A stretch of 35,596 nucleotides of DNA from Stenotrophomonas acidaminiphila (GTDB lineage: Bacteria; Pseudomonadota; Gammaproteobacteria; Xanthomonadales; Xanthomonadaceae): the NCBI RefSeq assembly GCF_001431595.1, contig NZ_LDJO01000003.1, positions 1-35,596 of the forward strand, read 5' to 3'. A model generated the notes under the pieces. That model did no database searches. It had not been told where the DNA came from and saw nothing but the letters and a program-made list of their open reading frames with translations. Both the position numbers and the translations under genes were made by a program. Position 1 is the stretch's first letter. Each line of letters opens with the position of its first letter. Below, piece by piece: positions 24,530 through 32,527 of the stretch.

Positions 24530-25803
24530 AGCGGCGTACCCTGCGGCGCAAGCTGCTGGTCTGGCTGGCAAGCTACCTGGCGCTGTTGACCCTGGTGGTT
24601 TTCAGCGCCGCCAACTACGTGCACGAGCGCGCCGAACACTCGGTGTGGCGCGCGCTGCTCAACTCCGAGCTGGACAGCGTCATCGCCAGCAAGCGCACCG
24701 ACCCGGACTACCGCTGGCAGGACTCCGACACCCTGCATTTCTTCAGCGACCACGATGCCCACGGCATCCCGGACATGCTGGCGCACCTGAAGCCGGGCCT
24801 GCACGACGGCGTCCGGCTGGAAGGCCACCGCAGCGCGGTGATGGTGCGCCACACCAGCGATTTCGGGCGCACGATGCTGGTGCTGGACATCACCGATTTC
24901 GCAGAGCTGGAGCATTTCATCACCCGCTGGGCGGTGCTGGCCGGCATCGCGATGGTGGTCGTCACCCTGTTGATGGCGTGGGTCGGCATGAACCGCCTGG
25001 TGCGGCCGCTGGCCGGGCTGGCCGCCGACATCGCCGGGCTGCAGCCCGAGCGCAGCGGCCAGCGGGTGCAGGTCACCGCCCGCGGCAGCGCCGAGATGGA
25101 GGTGATCGCCGACTCGGTGAACGACTACCTGGAGCGCAACGAGCGTTTCGTCGAGCGCGAACGGGCCTTCATCAGTACCGCCAGCCACGAACTGCGCACG
25201 CCGATCGCGGTGATCACCGGCGCGGCCGAGCTGGCGCTGGAGCAGCCCGGCCTGCCGCCGCGCGCGCGCCAGCAGTTGCTGCGGGTGTGCAGCACCGCGT
25301 CCAGCATGGAACAGTTGATCCAGCTGATGCTGGTGCTGGCGCGCGAGCCGGCGCGGCTGGCGGCGTTGAGCGAACCGCTGGCGCTGGAGCAGCTGTTGCC
25401 GGAGATCGTGGCCGACCATGCGTACCTGGCCAGCGGCAAGGAGTTGTCGGTCGAGGTGGTGGACGTGGCGCCGTGCACGATCGTGGCGCCGGTGGGCGTG
25501 GTGCAGGCCGCGGTCGGCAACCTGCTGCGCAACGCAATGGAAAACAGCGACCGCGGGGTGATCCGCCTGTGGCTGACGCCGCAGGCGGTGGTGACCATCG
25601 AGGACCCCGGGCATGGCATGAGCCCGGAGGAAGTGGCCGTGGCCTATGCCAAGACCGCGCGCGGCGAGCGCAACATGCGCACCGGCATCGGCCTGGACCT
25701 GATCGGTCGCCTGTGCGAGCACCTGGGCTGGAAACTGGACATCCATTCCGGCCCGCAGCGCGGCACCCGGGTCACCCTGGACATGGGCGCGTCGCTGCCG
25801 TAG
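24526..25803 (+). CDS. Sensor histidine kinase
   Basis: A 425-residue membrane kinase, partner of the preceding response regulator. The first membrane helix is at residues 12-33 (LVWLASYLALLTLVVFSAANY). A periplasmic sensor of about 100 residues with acidic and histidine-rich patches (HFFSDHDAHGIPD) follows, then a second helix at about 137-158 and a HAMP-like linker. The dimerisation domain carries the phospho-accepting H221 in STASHELRTPIAVI. The ATP-binding part shows GNLLRNAMENS (N box), EDPGHGM and TGIGLDLIGRLCEHLGW. The sensor could read cations or antimicrobial peptides, as PmrB/PhoQ-type kinases do; the sequence does not settle this. Confidence 0.94.
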   Translation: MKRRTLRRKLLVWLASYLALLTLVVFSAANYVHERAEHSVWRALLNSELDSVIASKRTDPDYRWQDSDTLHFFSDHDAHGIPDMLAHLKPGLHDGVRLEGHRSAVMVRHTSDFGRTMLVLDITDFAELEHFITRWAVLAGIAMVVVTLLMAWVGMNRLVRPLAGLAADIAGLQPERSGQRVQVTARGSAEMEVIADSVNDYLERNERFVERERAFISTASHELRTPIAVITGAAELALEQPGLPPRARQQLLRVCSTASSMEQLIQLMLVLAREPARLAALSEPLALEQLLPEIVADHAYLASGKELSVEVVDVAPCTIVAPVGVVQAAVGNLLRNAMENSDRGVIRLWLTPQAVVTIEDPGHGMSPEEVAVAYAKTARGERNMRTGIGLDLIGRLCEHLGWKLDIHSGPQRGTRVTLDMGASLP

Positions 25804-25871
25804 CGCGTCGTGCCGGCGCCGGCATGCCTCTCTGCGGCCAGGCGTGCTCAGCGTGCCGTGAAGGCGTTCGG

Positions 25872-25894
25872 GCCGGGCGGCAGGCGCCGCCGGC
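25872..25894. terminator. Hairpin between convergent kinase and HExxH-protein genes
   Basis: GCCGGGCGGC, loop AGGC, GCCGCCGGC with one bulged base, touching the stop of the gene at 25895. There is no T-run. The tentative role is a terminator for one or both converging genes. Confidence 0.4.
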
Positions 25895-26380
25895 TCATGC
25901 CGGCAGCAGGCCGCGCTCGGCCAGCCATCGCCTGGCGTCGTCGGCGTCGTGCTCGAACCAGGCGCGGGTGGAACCCAGCCGGTAGGTGTAGCCCCAGGCA
26001 TCCATGTCGGCCATCAGCCGCGCGCTGCCGACCCCGGGCAGCTGCCCGGCGAGCACGATCTGCAGGTAGCAGGTGGCGTCTTCCTCGGGCACCGAATCGG
26101 TGGCGTCGGTATGCACCAGGGCGCGCCGCTCCGGTGGCAGTACGATCAGGTGGCAGGCTTCGTGCAGCATCGAGTGCACCGGGGTGTCGGCGCGCACGTA
26201 GACGTCGCTGGCGATGATGCCGGCTTCGGGTTCGCCCCAGTAGCTGCCGGGAATCTGCTGCCCGTCCCCGACCCGGTTCAGGCGCAGGCCGTGGCGCGCC
26301 AGCAGGGCGGCGCTGGCGTCCCAGGCGATATCGCCCACGCACAGGACGGCGGCGGGCGCGGTGGCGGGCGAAGTCGGCAT
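25895..26380 (-). CDS. Unknown protein with HExxH motif, putative metalloprotease-like
   Basis: A 161-residue soluble protein. Residues about 75-85 read MLHEACHLIVLPPERR, an HExxH zinc-binding signature inside a hydrophobic helix. It is followed 20-odd residues later by DSVPEEDATCYLQIVLAGQL, which could offer a glutamate ligand. It begins with a short Ala/Pro-rich stretch followed by VLCVGDIAWDASAALLARHG and has no signal peptide. I do not recognise the family name. Protease activity is a hypothesis from the motif. It is located just downstream of minE on the same strand but beyond a hairpin, so it is probably a separate unit. Confidence 0.72.
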   Translation of the reverse strand: MPTSPATAPAAVLCVGDIAWDASAALLARHGLRLNRVGDGQQIPGSYWGEPEAGIIASDVYVRADTPVHSMLHEACHLIVLPPERRALVHTDATDSVPEEDATCYLQIVLAGQLPGVGSARLMADMDAWGYTYRLGSTRAWFEHDADDARRWLAERGLLPA

Positions 26381-26394
26381 CGCTATGGAAGGTG

Positions 26395-26417
26395 CCGGGG
26401 CCGTCGGCCGGCCCCGG
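26395..26417 (-). terminator. Terminator of the min operon
   Basis: CCGGGGCC, loop GTCGGCC, GGCCCCGG: a perfect 8-bp stem beginning 10 bases past the minE stop. The T-run on the minus strand is short. Confidence 0.55.
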
Positions 26418-26426
26418 TCGTCGCAG

Positions 26427-26684
26427 TCAGTCCTGCGGGCCTTCGGGCAGGGCCACGGAAATGTCGAGCACGTCGTGCTCGCCGTCCTTGACCAGGTCGA
26501 CCTTGACCGCGTCGGCGTCGATGTTGACGTACTTCTTGATCACCTCGAGCAGTTCGCGCTGAAGCAGCGGCAGGTAGTCCGGGCCGCCGCGGGTGCTGCG
26601 TTCCTGGGCAATGATGATCTGCAGGCGGTTCTTGGCGGTTTCGGCCGTGCTCTTCTTTGCCTTGAAGATGTCGAAAAGTCCCAT
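26427..26684 (-). CDS. minE: Cell division topological specificity factor MinE
   Basis: An 85-residue MinE. The N-terminal amphipathic membrane-binding helix ([12 protein letters not shown]) is followed by the MinD-contact strand/helix ([18 protein letters not shown]) and the dimerisation domain ([20 protein letters not shown]). It stimulates the MinD ATPase and drives pole-to-pole oscillation. The ATG at 26684 is 2 bases after the minD stop, with GGAGG lying in the last codons of minD. A GTG two codons upstream is an alternative. Confidence 0.97.
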   Translation of the reverse strand: MGLFDIFKAKKSTAETAKNRLQIIIAQERSTRGGPDYLPLLQRELLEVIKKYVNIDADAVKVDLVKDGEHDVLDISVALPEGPQD

Positions 26685-26686
26685 CG

Positions 26687-27496
26687 TCACCCTCCGAACA
26701 GCTTGCTGAAGAAGCCTTTCTTCTCCACGGAAATGAAGCGCATCGGGCGCTCCTCGCCGAGGATGCGGCCGACCGCGTCCTCATAGGCCTGGCCGGCCAT
26801 GGATTCGGTGTCCAGGATCACCGGCTCGCCCTTGTTGGAGGCGTTGAGCACGTCGCCGGACTCGGGGATCACGCCGATGGCCTTGAGCCCCAGCACTTCC
26901 TCCACGTCGCCGATGCTGAGCATCTCGCCGCTTTCCACGCGCACCGGGCTGTAGCGGGTCAGCAGCAGGAACGCGGGCACGTTCTTGCCGGCCTCGGCGT
27001 TGGCGGTCTTGGAGTCGAGCAGGCCGATGATGCGGTCCGAGTCACGCACCGAGGACACTTCCGGGTTGACCACCACCACGGCGCGGTCGGCGAAGTACAT
27101 CGCCAGGAACGCGCCCTTCTCGATGCCGGCCGGCGAGTCGCAGATGATGAAGTCGAAGCCGTCGGCGGCCAGGTCCTTGAGCACCTTCTCGACGCCTTCC
27201 TTGTTCAGCGCGTCCTTGTCGCGGGTCTGCGAGGCGGCCAGCACGTACAGGTTGTCGAAGCGCTTGTCCTTGATCAGGGCCTGCTTGAGCGTGGCCTCGC
27301 CGTGGACGACGTTGACGAAGTCGTACACCACCCGGCGCTCGCAGCCCATGATCAGGTCCAGGTTGCGCCGGCCGACGTCGAAGTCGATGACGGCGACCTT
27401 CTTGCCGCGCCGGGCCAGGCCGCACGCGATGCTGGCGCTGGAGGTGGTCTTGCCGACGCCGCCCTTGCCGGAGGTGACTACGATGATTTCAGCCAA
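26687..27496 (-). CDS. minD: Septum site-determining ATPase MinD
   Basis: A 269-residue ParA/MinD ATPase. The deviant Walker A box [14 protein letters not shown] is at residues 9-22, switch I follows around [17 protein letters not shown], and [15 protein letters not shown] is the switch II region. The last residues, [11 protein letters not shown], form the amphipathic membrane-targeting helix. It recruits MinC to the membrane and is displaced by MinE. It is the middle gene of minCDE, 36 bases after minC. Confidence 0.98.
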   Translation of the reverse strand: MAEIIVVTSGKGGVGKTTSSASIACGLARRGKKVAVIDFDVGRRNLDLIMGCERRVVYDFVNVVHGEATLKQALIKDKRFDNLYVLAASQTRDKDALNKEGVEKVLKDLAADGFDFIICDSPAGIEKGAFLAMYFADRAVVVVNPEVSSVRDSDRIIGLLDSKTANAEAGKNVPAFLLLTRYSPVRVESGEMLSIGDVEEVLGLKAIGVIPESGDVLNASNKGEPVILDTESMAGQAYEDAVGRILGEERPMRFISVEKKGFFSKLFGG

Positions 27497-27532
27497 AGGA
27501 TTTCTCCTGAATGTTCCGTGGTGGGCTGCGCG

Positions 27533-28300
27533 TCAATCCAGCGCAGCGATCATGATCTGGTCCTGCTCCAGCCAGACCTGCACGGCCTTGCCGCGCAGGT
27601 TGTCGGGAATATCGTCCAGCACCTTGTATCGTCCCGCAATCGCGACCAGTTCAGCGTGGAAGTCGCGGCAGAAGATGCGGGCGCCGGTATTGCCCTGCGC
27701 GCCGGCCAGGGCGCGGCCACGCAGCGTACCGTAGATGTGGATGCTGCCGTCGGCGATCACCTCGGCACCCGCACCCACCGTTGAGAGTACGGTCAGGTCG
27801 CAGTTCTCGGCATACAGCTGCTGGCCCGAGCGCACCGCGCCCAATTGCATGCGTCCGGGTTGCGCGGCGGGTGCTGGTGCCGGTGCCGGTTCCGGCGCGC
27901 GGCGTGCGGGGGCGGGGGCCGGCGCCGGTGTCGGCGCGGGCGGCGGGGCGGCATCGGCGCGTTCGTACTGGGCGCGGAACTTGGCCAGCAGCGGCAGCCC
28001 GAGCTGGACCGAGAGCTGCTCGACTTCCGTGGTGCCATAGGCCAGCGCCACCGGCAGCACGCCGGCATCGCGCAGCCCGTCCAGCAGCGCCTGCGCGCTG
28101 GCACGGTCGGGGACGCGGCTGAGGCCGCCGAAATCGAGGATGACCGCCGCGCGCCCGAACAGCTTGGGCGCGCGCGCCACGCGCTCGCGCATTTCCTGTA
28201 CCAGCCGCTCCACGTCGAGGGTGCGGATGCGCAGGTTGGCGATACCCACCTGCCCGATCTTCAGTTCGCCTGCCTGTTCGTAATCCGGATTCACTGCCAT
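27533..28300 (-). CDS. minC: Septum site-determining protein MinC
   Basis: A 255-residue FtsZ-assembly inhibitor. The N-terminal domain (residues 10-115) contains VERLVQEMRERVARAPKLFG and RAAVILDFGGLSRVPD. A flexible linker of about 35 residues consists almost entirely of Pro and Ala (near 120-155). The C-terminal beta-helix domain includes the MinD-binding segment IHIYGTLRGRALAGAQGN and ARIFCRDFHAELVAIAG. The ATG at 28300 is one base after the stop of the GNAT gene, so the operon seems to be GNAT-minC-minD-minE. Confidence 0.96.
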   Translation of the reverse strand: MAVNPDYEQAGELKIGQVGIANLRIRTLDVERLVQEMRERVARAPKLFGRAAVILDFGGLSRVPDRASAQALLDGLRDAGVLPVALAYGTTEVEQLSVQLGLPLLAKFRAQYERADAAPPPAPTPAPAPAPARRAPEPAPAPAPAAQPGRMQLGAVRSGQQLYAENCDLTVLSTVGAGAEVIADGSIHIYGTLRGRALAGAQGNTGARIFCRDFHAELVAIAGRYKVLDDIPDNLRGKAVQVWLEQDQIMIAALD

Positions 28301-28301
28301 C

Positions 28302-28892
28302 TCAGGTTCCCGTCGGCCGCTGCTGCACGGGCCGGCGTGTGTGGCCCGCCCACGGAACGTCGGGCAGGTTGTCGCCATAGGTTTCCTTCACCCACTCGTA
28401 GCTGCACAGGTCCTTGAGCAGCATGCTGGCACGCACGTCCACGGCCGGCATGGTGTTCTGCCCGACCTCGCGGAAGCCGAAGCTGCCATGGAACAGCAGG
28501 GCGGCGTCGGCGCCGTGGTCCAGGAACACCTCGCATGCCATCTGCGGGTAGCGCAGCTCGGCGTAGCTCTGGGCGTCTGCGTAGAACGCACGGCCGACAC
28601 CGCCACCGCGGCGGCGGCTGGCGACCACGATGCGGTCGATATAGAAGAAGCTGGGGTAACGCTGCTGGAACCAGGCGAAGTTGCTGCTGTCGTGCTCGGC
28701 GTTGCTGCCGTAGCCGACCAGGAAACCGGCCATGTTGCCGTCGCGTTCGGCGACGCGGAAATACTCGGCGGTCTCGTAGAAGCGGCGGATCTTGGCGGCA
28801 TCCAGCGGCAGGATGGCCAGGCCGGCGTTGTTGTTCAGTGCCAGGACGGAATCGAGCTCGTGCTCGCGCACGTCGCGGATGACGATCGACAT
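28302..28892 (-). CDS. GNAT-family N-acetyltransferase
   Basis: A 196-residue acetyltransferase. Residues 1-160 carry the GNAT fold: VLALNNNAGLAILPLD, MAGFLVGYGSNAEHDSSNFA, FFYIDRIVVASRRRGGGVGR with the acetyl-CoA-binding R/QxxGxG/A loop, then MACEVFLDHGADAALLFHGS and FGFREVGQ. The tail (LPDVPWAGHTRRPVQQRP) is outside the domain. Its stop lies one base ahead of the minC ATG, so it is probably cotranscribed with minCDE. The acceptor could be a small molecule or a protein and is not predictable. It is divergent from the kinase gene at 29041 across 148 bases. Confidence 0.88.
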   Translation of the reverse strand: MSIVIRDVREHELDSVLALNNNAGLAILPLDAAKIRRFYETAEYFRVAERDGNMAGFLVGYGSNAEHDSSNFAWFQQRYPSFFYIDRIVVASRRRGGGVGRAFYADAQSYAELRYPQMACEVFLDHGADAALLFHGSFGFREVGQNTMPAVDVRASMLLKDLCSYEWVKETYGDNLPDVPWAGHTRRPVQQRPTGT

Positions 28893-29040
28893 TGTGACTC
28901 CGTGGGTGAAGCGGTCGGCCCCGAGTGAGGGGTGGGGGCTGGCCGGCGATTATCGCATGGCCGGCCTGACCGGGCGAGCGCCATCCGGGCATGACTTCCG
29001 TGGGAGGGCGCAAAGCCGCCGCTCTCCTTACCATGCACCC

Positions 29041-30240
29041 ATGTTGGGATATCTCAGCCATACCCGCGTCCTGCGCCTGGCCGGCCTCTTCACCTGGGGC
29101 CTGGTCAGTCTGCCGCTGCTCTACACCCAGTACGCGCCGGCCGAAGGCGAGCTGCCGCCGAGCCTGGGCGAAGCCACCTGGCTGCTGGCCGCCTACCTGG
29201 CGTTCGGCGTGTGCTACTTCTGGCTGACCCGCGGGCTGACGGCCGGTGGCCACACCAGCTGGTACGACCGCCTGGCGCTGCTGGTGCTTACCCTGTCGGG
29301 GCTGGCGGTGAGCTACCTGAGCGTCACCGGGCTGGGCAGCATCCTGCTGATGGTCGCGGCCGGGGTGATCCCGTGGCTGCTGAGCAAGCGGGTGGGGGTG
29401 GTCTGGCTGGTGCTCAGCCAGCTGGCGGTGCTGCCGGTCTACCACCTGATCATGGGGCTGCCGCTGTTCGAGGCGCTGCTGCAGTCGCTGTTGTATGCCG
29501 GGTTCTCGATGTTCATCTTCGTGACCAGCCTGGTGGCGCGGCAGCAGACCCAGGCCCGCGAGGAGCAGCGCAGGCTCAATGCCGAACTGCGCGCCACCCG
29601 CCTGCTGCTGGCCGAGAGTGCGCGGATCAACGAGCGCACCCGCATCTCGCGCGAACTGCACGACCTGCTCGGCCACCACCTGACCGCGCTGAGCCTGAAC
29701 CTTGAAGTAGCCGGCCACATCACCGAGGGCCAGGCGCAGGAACACGTGCGCCAGGCGCATACCCTGGCCAAACTGCTGCTCACCGACGTGCGCGAAGCGG
29801 TCAGCCAGCTGCGCGAGAGCGGTGCGATCGACCTGGCTGCGGCGCTGCGGCCACTGGCCGAGCGGGTGCCTTCGCTCGAGATCCACCTGGACATGGACGA
29901 CCCGCTGAGCGTGGAAGACCCGGAGCGCGCGCACGTATTGCTGCGCTGCACCCAGGAGGTGATCACCAACGCGGTGCGCCATGCCGGCGCCCGCAACCTG
30001 TGGATCCGGGTCGAGCGCGAGCACGGGCGGATCGTTATCGACGCCCGCGACGACGGGGTCGGCGGCGAGGTGGAGGACATCCTGCCCGGCAACGGGCTGC
30101 GCGGCATGCGCGAACGCCTGGCGCAGTATGGCGGCGTACTGGACGTGTCGGCACGGCGCGGCGAAGGCTTCCACCTTCGTGCCTCGCTGCCGGTGGCAAC
30201 CCATATGATGCTGGCCTCCGGGCCGCAAGGAGTGAACTGA
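29041..30240 (+). CDS. NarL/DesK-type sensor histidine kinase
   Basis: A 399-residue kinase. Five or six membrane helices fill residues 12-165 with very short loops, so the sensor is intramembrane, as in DesK or LiaS-like kinases. A coiled linker (REEQRRLNAELRATRLLLAE) leads to the HisKA_3 domain with the phospho-accepting H207 in RISRELHDLLGHHLTALSLN. The C-terminal ATPase domain has CTQEVITNAVRHAGARN, DARDDGVGG and GNGLRGMRERLAQYGG. It shares one base with the next gene (TGATG). The signal may be membrane state, by analogy only. Confidence 0.92.
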   Translation: MLGYLSHTRVLRLAGLFTWGLVSLPLLYTQYAPAEGELPPSLGEATWLLAAYLAFGVCYFWLTRGLTAGGHTSWYDRLALLVLTLSGLAVSYLSVTGLGSILLMVAAGVIPWLLSKRVGVVWLVLSQLAVLPVYHLIMGLPLFEALLQSLLYAGFSMFIFVTSLVARQQTQAREEQRRLNAELRATRLLLAESARINERTRISRELHDLLGHHLTALSLNLEVAGHITEGQAQEHVRQAHTLAKLLLTDVREAVSQLRESGAIDLAAALRPLAERVPSLEIHLDMDDPLSVEDPERAHVLLRCTQEVITNAVRHAGARNLWIRVEREHGRIVIDARDDGVGGEVEDILPGNGLRGMRERLAQYGGVLDVSARRGEGFHLRASLPVATHMMLASGPQGVN

Positions 30241-30881
30241 TGATCCGCGTCTGTCTGGTCGATGACCAAACCCTGGTACGGCAGGGCATCCGTTCGCTGC
30301 TGGCGCTGGACGACGGCATCGAGGTGGTGGCCGAGGCCACCGACGGCCGCCAGGCCGTGGAGATGATTCCGCAGGTGGCGCCGGACGTGGTGCTGATGGA
30401 CATGCGCATGCCGGTGATGTCCGGGCTGGAGGCGCTGCAGACCCTGTCGCGGCTGGGGCAGCTGCCGCCGGCGATCATCCTGACCACGTTCGACGACGAC
30501 CAGCTGGTGCTGGCCGGGCTCAAGGCCGGCGCCAAGGGCTACCTGCTCAAGGACGTGACCCTGGAGCAGCTGGTCGGTGCGATCCGCACCGTGGCCGAAG
30601 GCGGCTCGCTGGTGCAGCCGGCGGTGACCCAGCGCCTGCTGTCCGGGCTGGAGCACATGCGCAATGAATTCGTCAGCCTCGACCGGCCCGATCCGCTGAC
30701 CGACCGCGAGACCGAGATCCTGCGGCTGATGGCCAGCGGCTTTTCCAACAAGGAGATCGCCAATTCGCTGGGCGTGGCCGAGGGCACGATCAAGAACCAC
30801 GTCTCCAACATATTGAGCAAGCTGGGCGTGCGCGACCGCACCCGCGCGGTGCTCAAGGCGTTCGAACTGCAGCTGGTGTGA
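30240..30881 (+). CDS. NarL/FixJ-type response regulator
   Basis: A 213-residue regulator, partner of the preceding kinase. The receiver domain has D8/D9, the phosphorylated D54 in DVVLMDMRMPVMSG, T in ILTTFDDDQ and K in GAKGYLLKDV. The LuxR-type helix-turn-helix is at about 148-205 (LTDRETEILRLMASGFSNKE, IANSLGVAEGTIKNHVSNIL). AAGGAG precedes the start, and the ATG overlaps the kinase stop. No target operon is evident; the following gene at 31225 is 343 bases away with its own promoter candidate. Confidence 0.94.
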   Translation: MIRVCLVDDQTLVRQGIRSLLALDDGIEVVAEATDGRQAVEMIPQVAPDVVLMDMRMPVMSGLEALQTLSRLGQLPPAIILTTFDDDQLVLAGLKAGAKGYLLKDVTLEQLVGAIRTVAEGGSLVQPAVTQRLLSGLEHMRNEFVSLDRPDPLTDRETEILRLMASGFSNKEIANSLGVAEGTIKNHVSNILSKLGVRDRTRAVLKAFELQLV

Positions 30882-31142
30882 GCGGGAAGCCTGCCGCGGG
30901 CCCGCGCCATACGGACGCGTCCGGTGGCCGGCGAGGCCGATATGGCGGAACCTGCTTTCGAGTGAATCTCACGGAACGACTGGTGCGGAGGCCGCCGGTG
31001 GAGGGAAAATAACCGGCGTCGCACCCCTCGCCAGCCTGGCCGTCGCATGGCATCGTGCATGGCATTGGCGGCAAGGCGGCAGCCTTTACGGCCTTCGGCG
31101 CGCATGCCTGCACCGGACACGGAAACCGGTGCGCCAAATCCG

Positions 31143-31171
31143 TCAACAACCTGCGCAAAGCCTGATAGGAT
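31143..31171 (+). promoter_or_regulatory. Candidate promoter of the SRPBCC gene
   Basis: TCAACA, 17-base spacer, TAGGAT: each hexamer matches the sigma-70 consensus at 4 of 6 positions. It lies 53 bases before the ATG at 31225. The rest of the 30882-31224 stretch shows no gene or clear terminator. Confidence 0.35.
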
Positions 31172-31224
31172 GGGGGCTTCGCTTCAATCAACCCGGCCGT
31201 GGGATCGGCCCCGGAGACTCCTGA

Positions 31225-32358
31225 ATGACCCGTATTATCGAGTTCCTGATCGCCTTGGGGATCGTGGCTGGCCTGTTCGTCATCATTGGCGTGTGCCTGC
31301 CGGGCGAGCGCCATATTTCCGAAAGCATCGAAACCAACCGCAAGATGACGATCGTGTACGACACGGTCAACCGCCTGCGCCGCTTCAAGGACTGGAACCC
31401 GCTGGTGCTGCGTGACAAGGGCATCGAGCTGAAGTACAGCGGTCCGGACGCAGGCGTGGGCGCCAGCATGGAGTACACCTCCAAGGAGCTGGGTTCGGGT
31501 AGCTGGAAGATCACCGACAGCGAGCAGAACAAGCGCGTCGTGATCGCCATCGAGGACCAGACCAAGGGCAAGGACAAGGTCACCACCTTCACCCTGGAGC
31601 CGACCGGCAAGAACGACCGCAACGTCAAGATCACCCAGGACTATTCGGTCAACTACGGCTTCGACCTGTTCGGCCGCTATGCCGGCCTGTACGTGAGCCG
31701 CCACATCGGCGACGACCTGAAGCTGGGCCTGTCGCGCATGGCCAACATGCTGGCCTCGGTGCCGAACGTCGACTACCGCGCCGCCGAAGCCCCGCTCACC
31801 GACCTGAAGCTGGTGGACGTTCCGGTCGAGGACCTGCTGGTGGTCAACGCCGGCAACATCGACCGCAGCAACGAGAGCATCCGCAAGTCGATCCTGGACA
31901 ACCAGGAGTGGATCAAGCGCGCGATGGAAGCCAACGGCCTTGAGCCCGCCGGCCCGGTGCGCATCGTGACCACCGACTTCGGCGCCGAGAAGTACGCCTT
32001 CGACGTGGCCCAGCCGGTCCGCAAGAAGAGCGGCGCCGCCGCTGCCGGCGACAAGAAGGACGGCGAGGCCGACAAGGCCGAGGCCGCTCCGGTGGTCGCT
32101 GCCGCCGACGGCAAGCTCGACGTCAAGATCCCGTCCGGCAACCCGGTCAGCTATGTGCATGCGCCTGCCCGCCGCTCGGCGTTCGCCTCCTACACCGGCC
32201 ACATGGCGGGCCTGGACGTGGCGCGCAACGCGCTGCGTGCGTGGGCGACCACCGCCGGCTACGAGGTCACCGACCGTCCGTACGAGTCGTGGAAGGGGGG
32301 CGTGGACAAGGCCTTCACCACCGACGGCACCTACGACGTGTACTGGTCGGTCAAGTAA
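31225..32358 (+). CDS. SRPBCC (START-like) domain protein with membrane anchor
   Basis: A 377-residue protein. An N-terminal hydrophobic helix (IIEFLIALGIVAGLFVIIGV) anchors it. Residues 35-180 form an SRPBCC/polyketide-cyclase-like hydrophobic-cavity domain (HISESIETNRKMTIVYDTVN, FKDWNPLVLRDKG, GVGASMEYTSKELGSGSWKI, and SRMANMLASV at its end). A second region from about 190 contains DLLVVNAGNIDRSNESIRKS and a Lys/Glu/Ala-rich linker (about 270-290), followed by SYVHAPARRSAFASYTGHMA. This may be the GyrI-like effector-binding domain often fused to such proteins. The ligand is unknown. GGAG precedes the start, and a strong terminator follows, so it is a single-gene unit. Confidence 0.83.
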   Translation: MTRIIEFLIALGIVAGLFVIIGVCLPGERHISESIETNRKMTIVYDTVNRLRRFKDWNPLVLRDKGIELKYSGPDAGVGASMEYTSKELGSGSWKITDSEQNKRVVIAIEDQTKGKDKVTTFTLEPTGKNDRNVKITQDYSVNYGFDLFGRYAGLYVSRHIGDDLKLGLSRMANMLASVPNVDYRAAEAPLTDLKLVDVPVEDLLVVNAGNIDRSNESIRKSILDNQEWIKRAMEANGLEPAGPVRIVTTDFGAEKYAFDVAQPVRKKSGAAAAGDKKDGEADKAEAAPVVAAADGKLDVKIPSGNPVSYVHAPARRSAFASYTGHMAGLDVARNALRAWATTAGYEVTDRPYESWKGGVDKAFTTDGTYDVYWSVK

Positions 32359-32392
32359 CCGGCCCGTCGCGGAAGAATGAAGTGATGCACAG

Positions 32393-32424
32393 AAAACGCG
32401 CCGCCCACAGCGGCGCGTTTTTTG
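32393..32424 (+). terminator. Strong intrinsic terminator
   Basis: AAAACGCGCCGC, loop CCACA, GCGGCGCGTTTT followed by TTTG: a 12-bp perfect stem with a continuous T-run, 34 bases after the stop at 32358. Confidence 0.92.
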
Positions 32425-32527
32425 TTGCCTGCTGCCTGGAGGCGACCGGACGCCGGCCCGGGCAGGCGATGCGATCGGCGTCCGCATGTTCATGGCCACG
32501 CCGTGGTGGCCGACCAACCGGGGGAAG

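Noticed and set aside
24466..26001. Minus-strand open frame opposite the histidine kinase
   Set aside because: It is His/Gln/Arg-rich antisense of a certain kinase gene.
27830..27950. Repetitive Pro-Ala coding DNA taken as a tandem repeat or CRISPR-like array
   Set aside because: It is the degenerate coding of the MinC linker, without regular repeat units or spacers.
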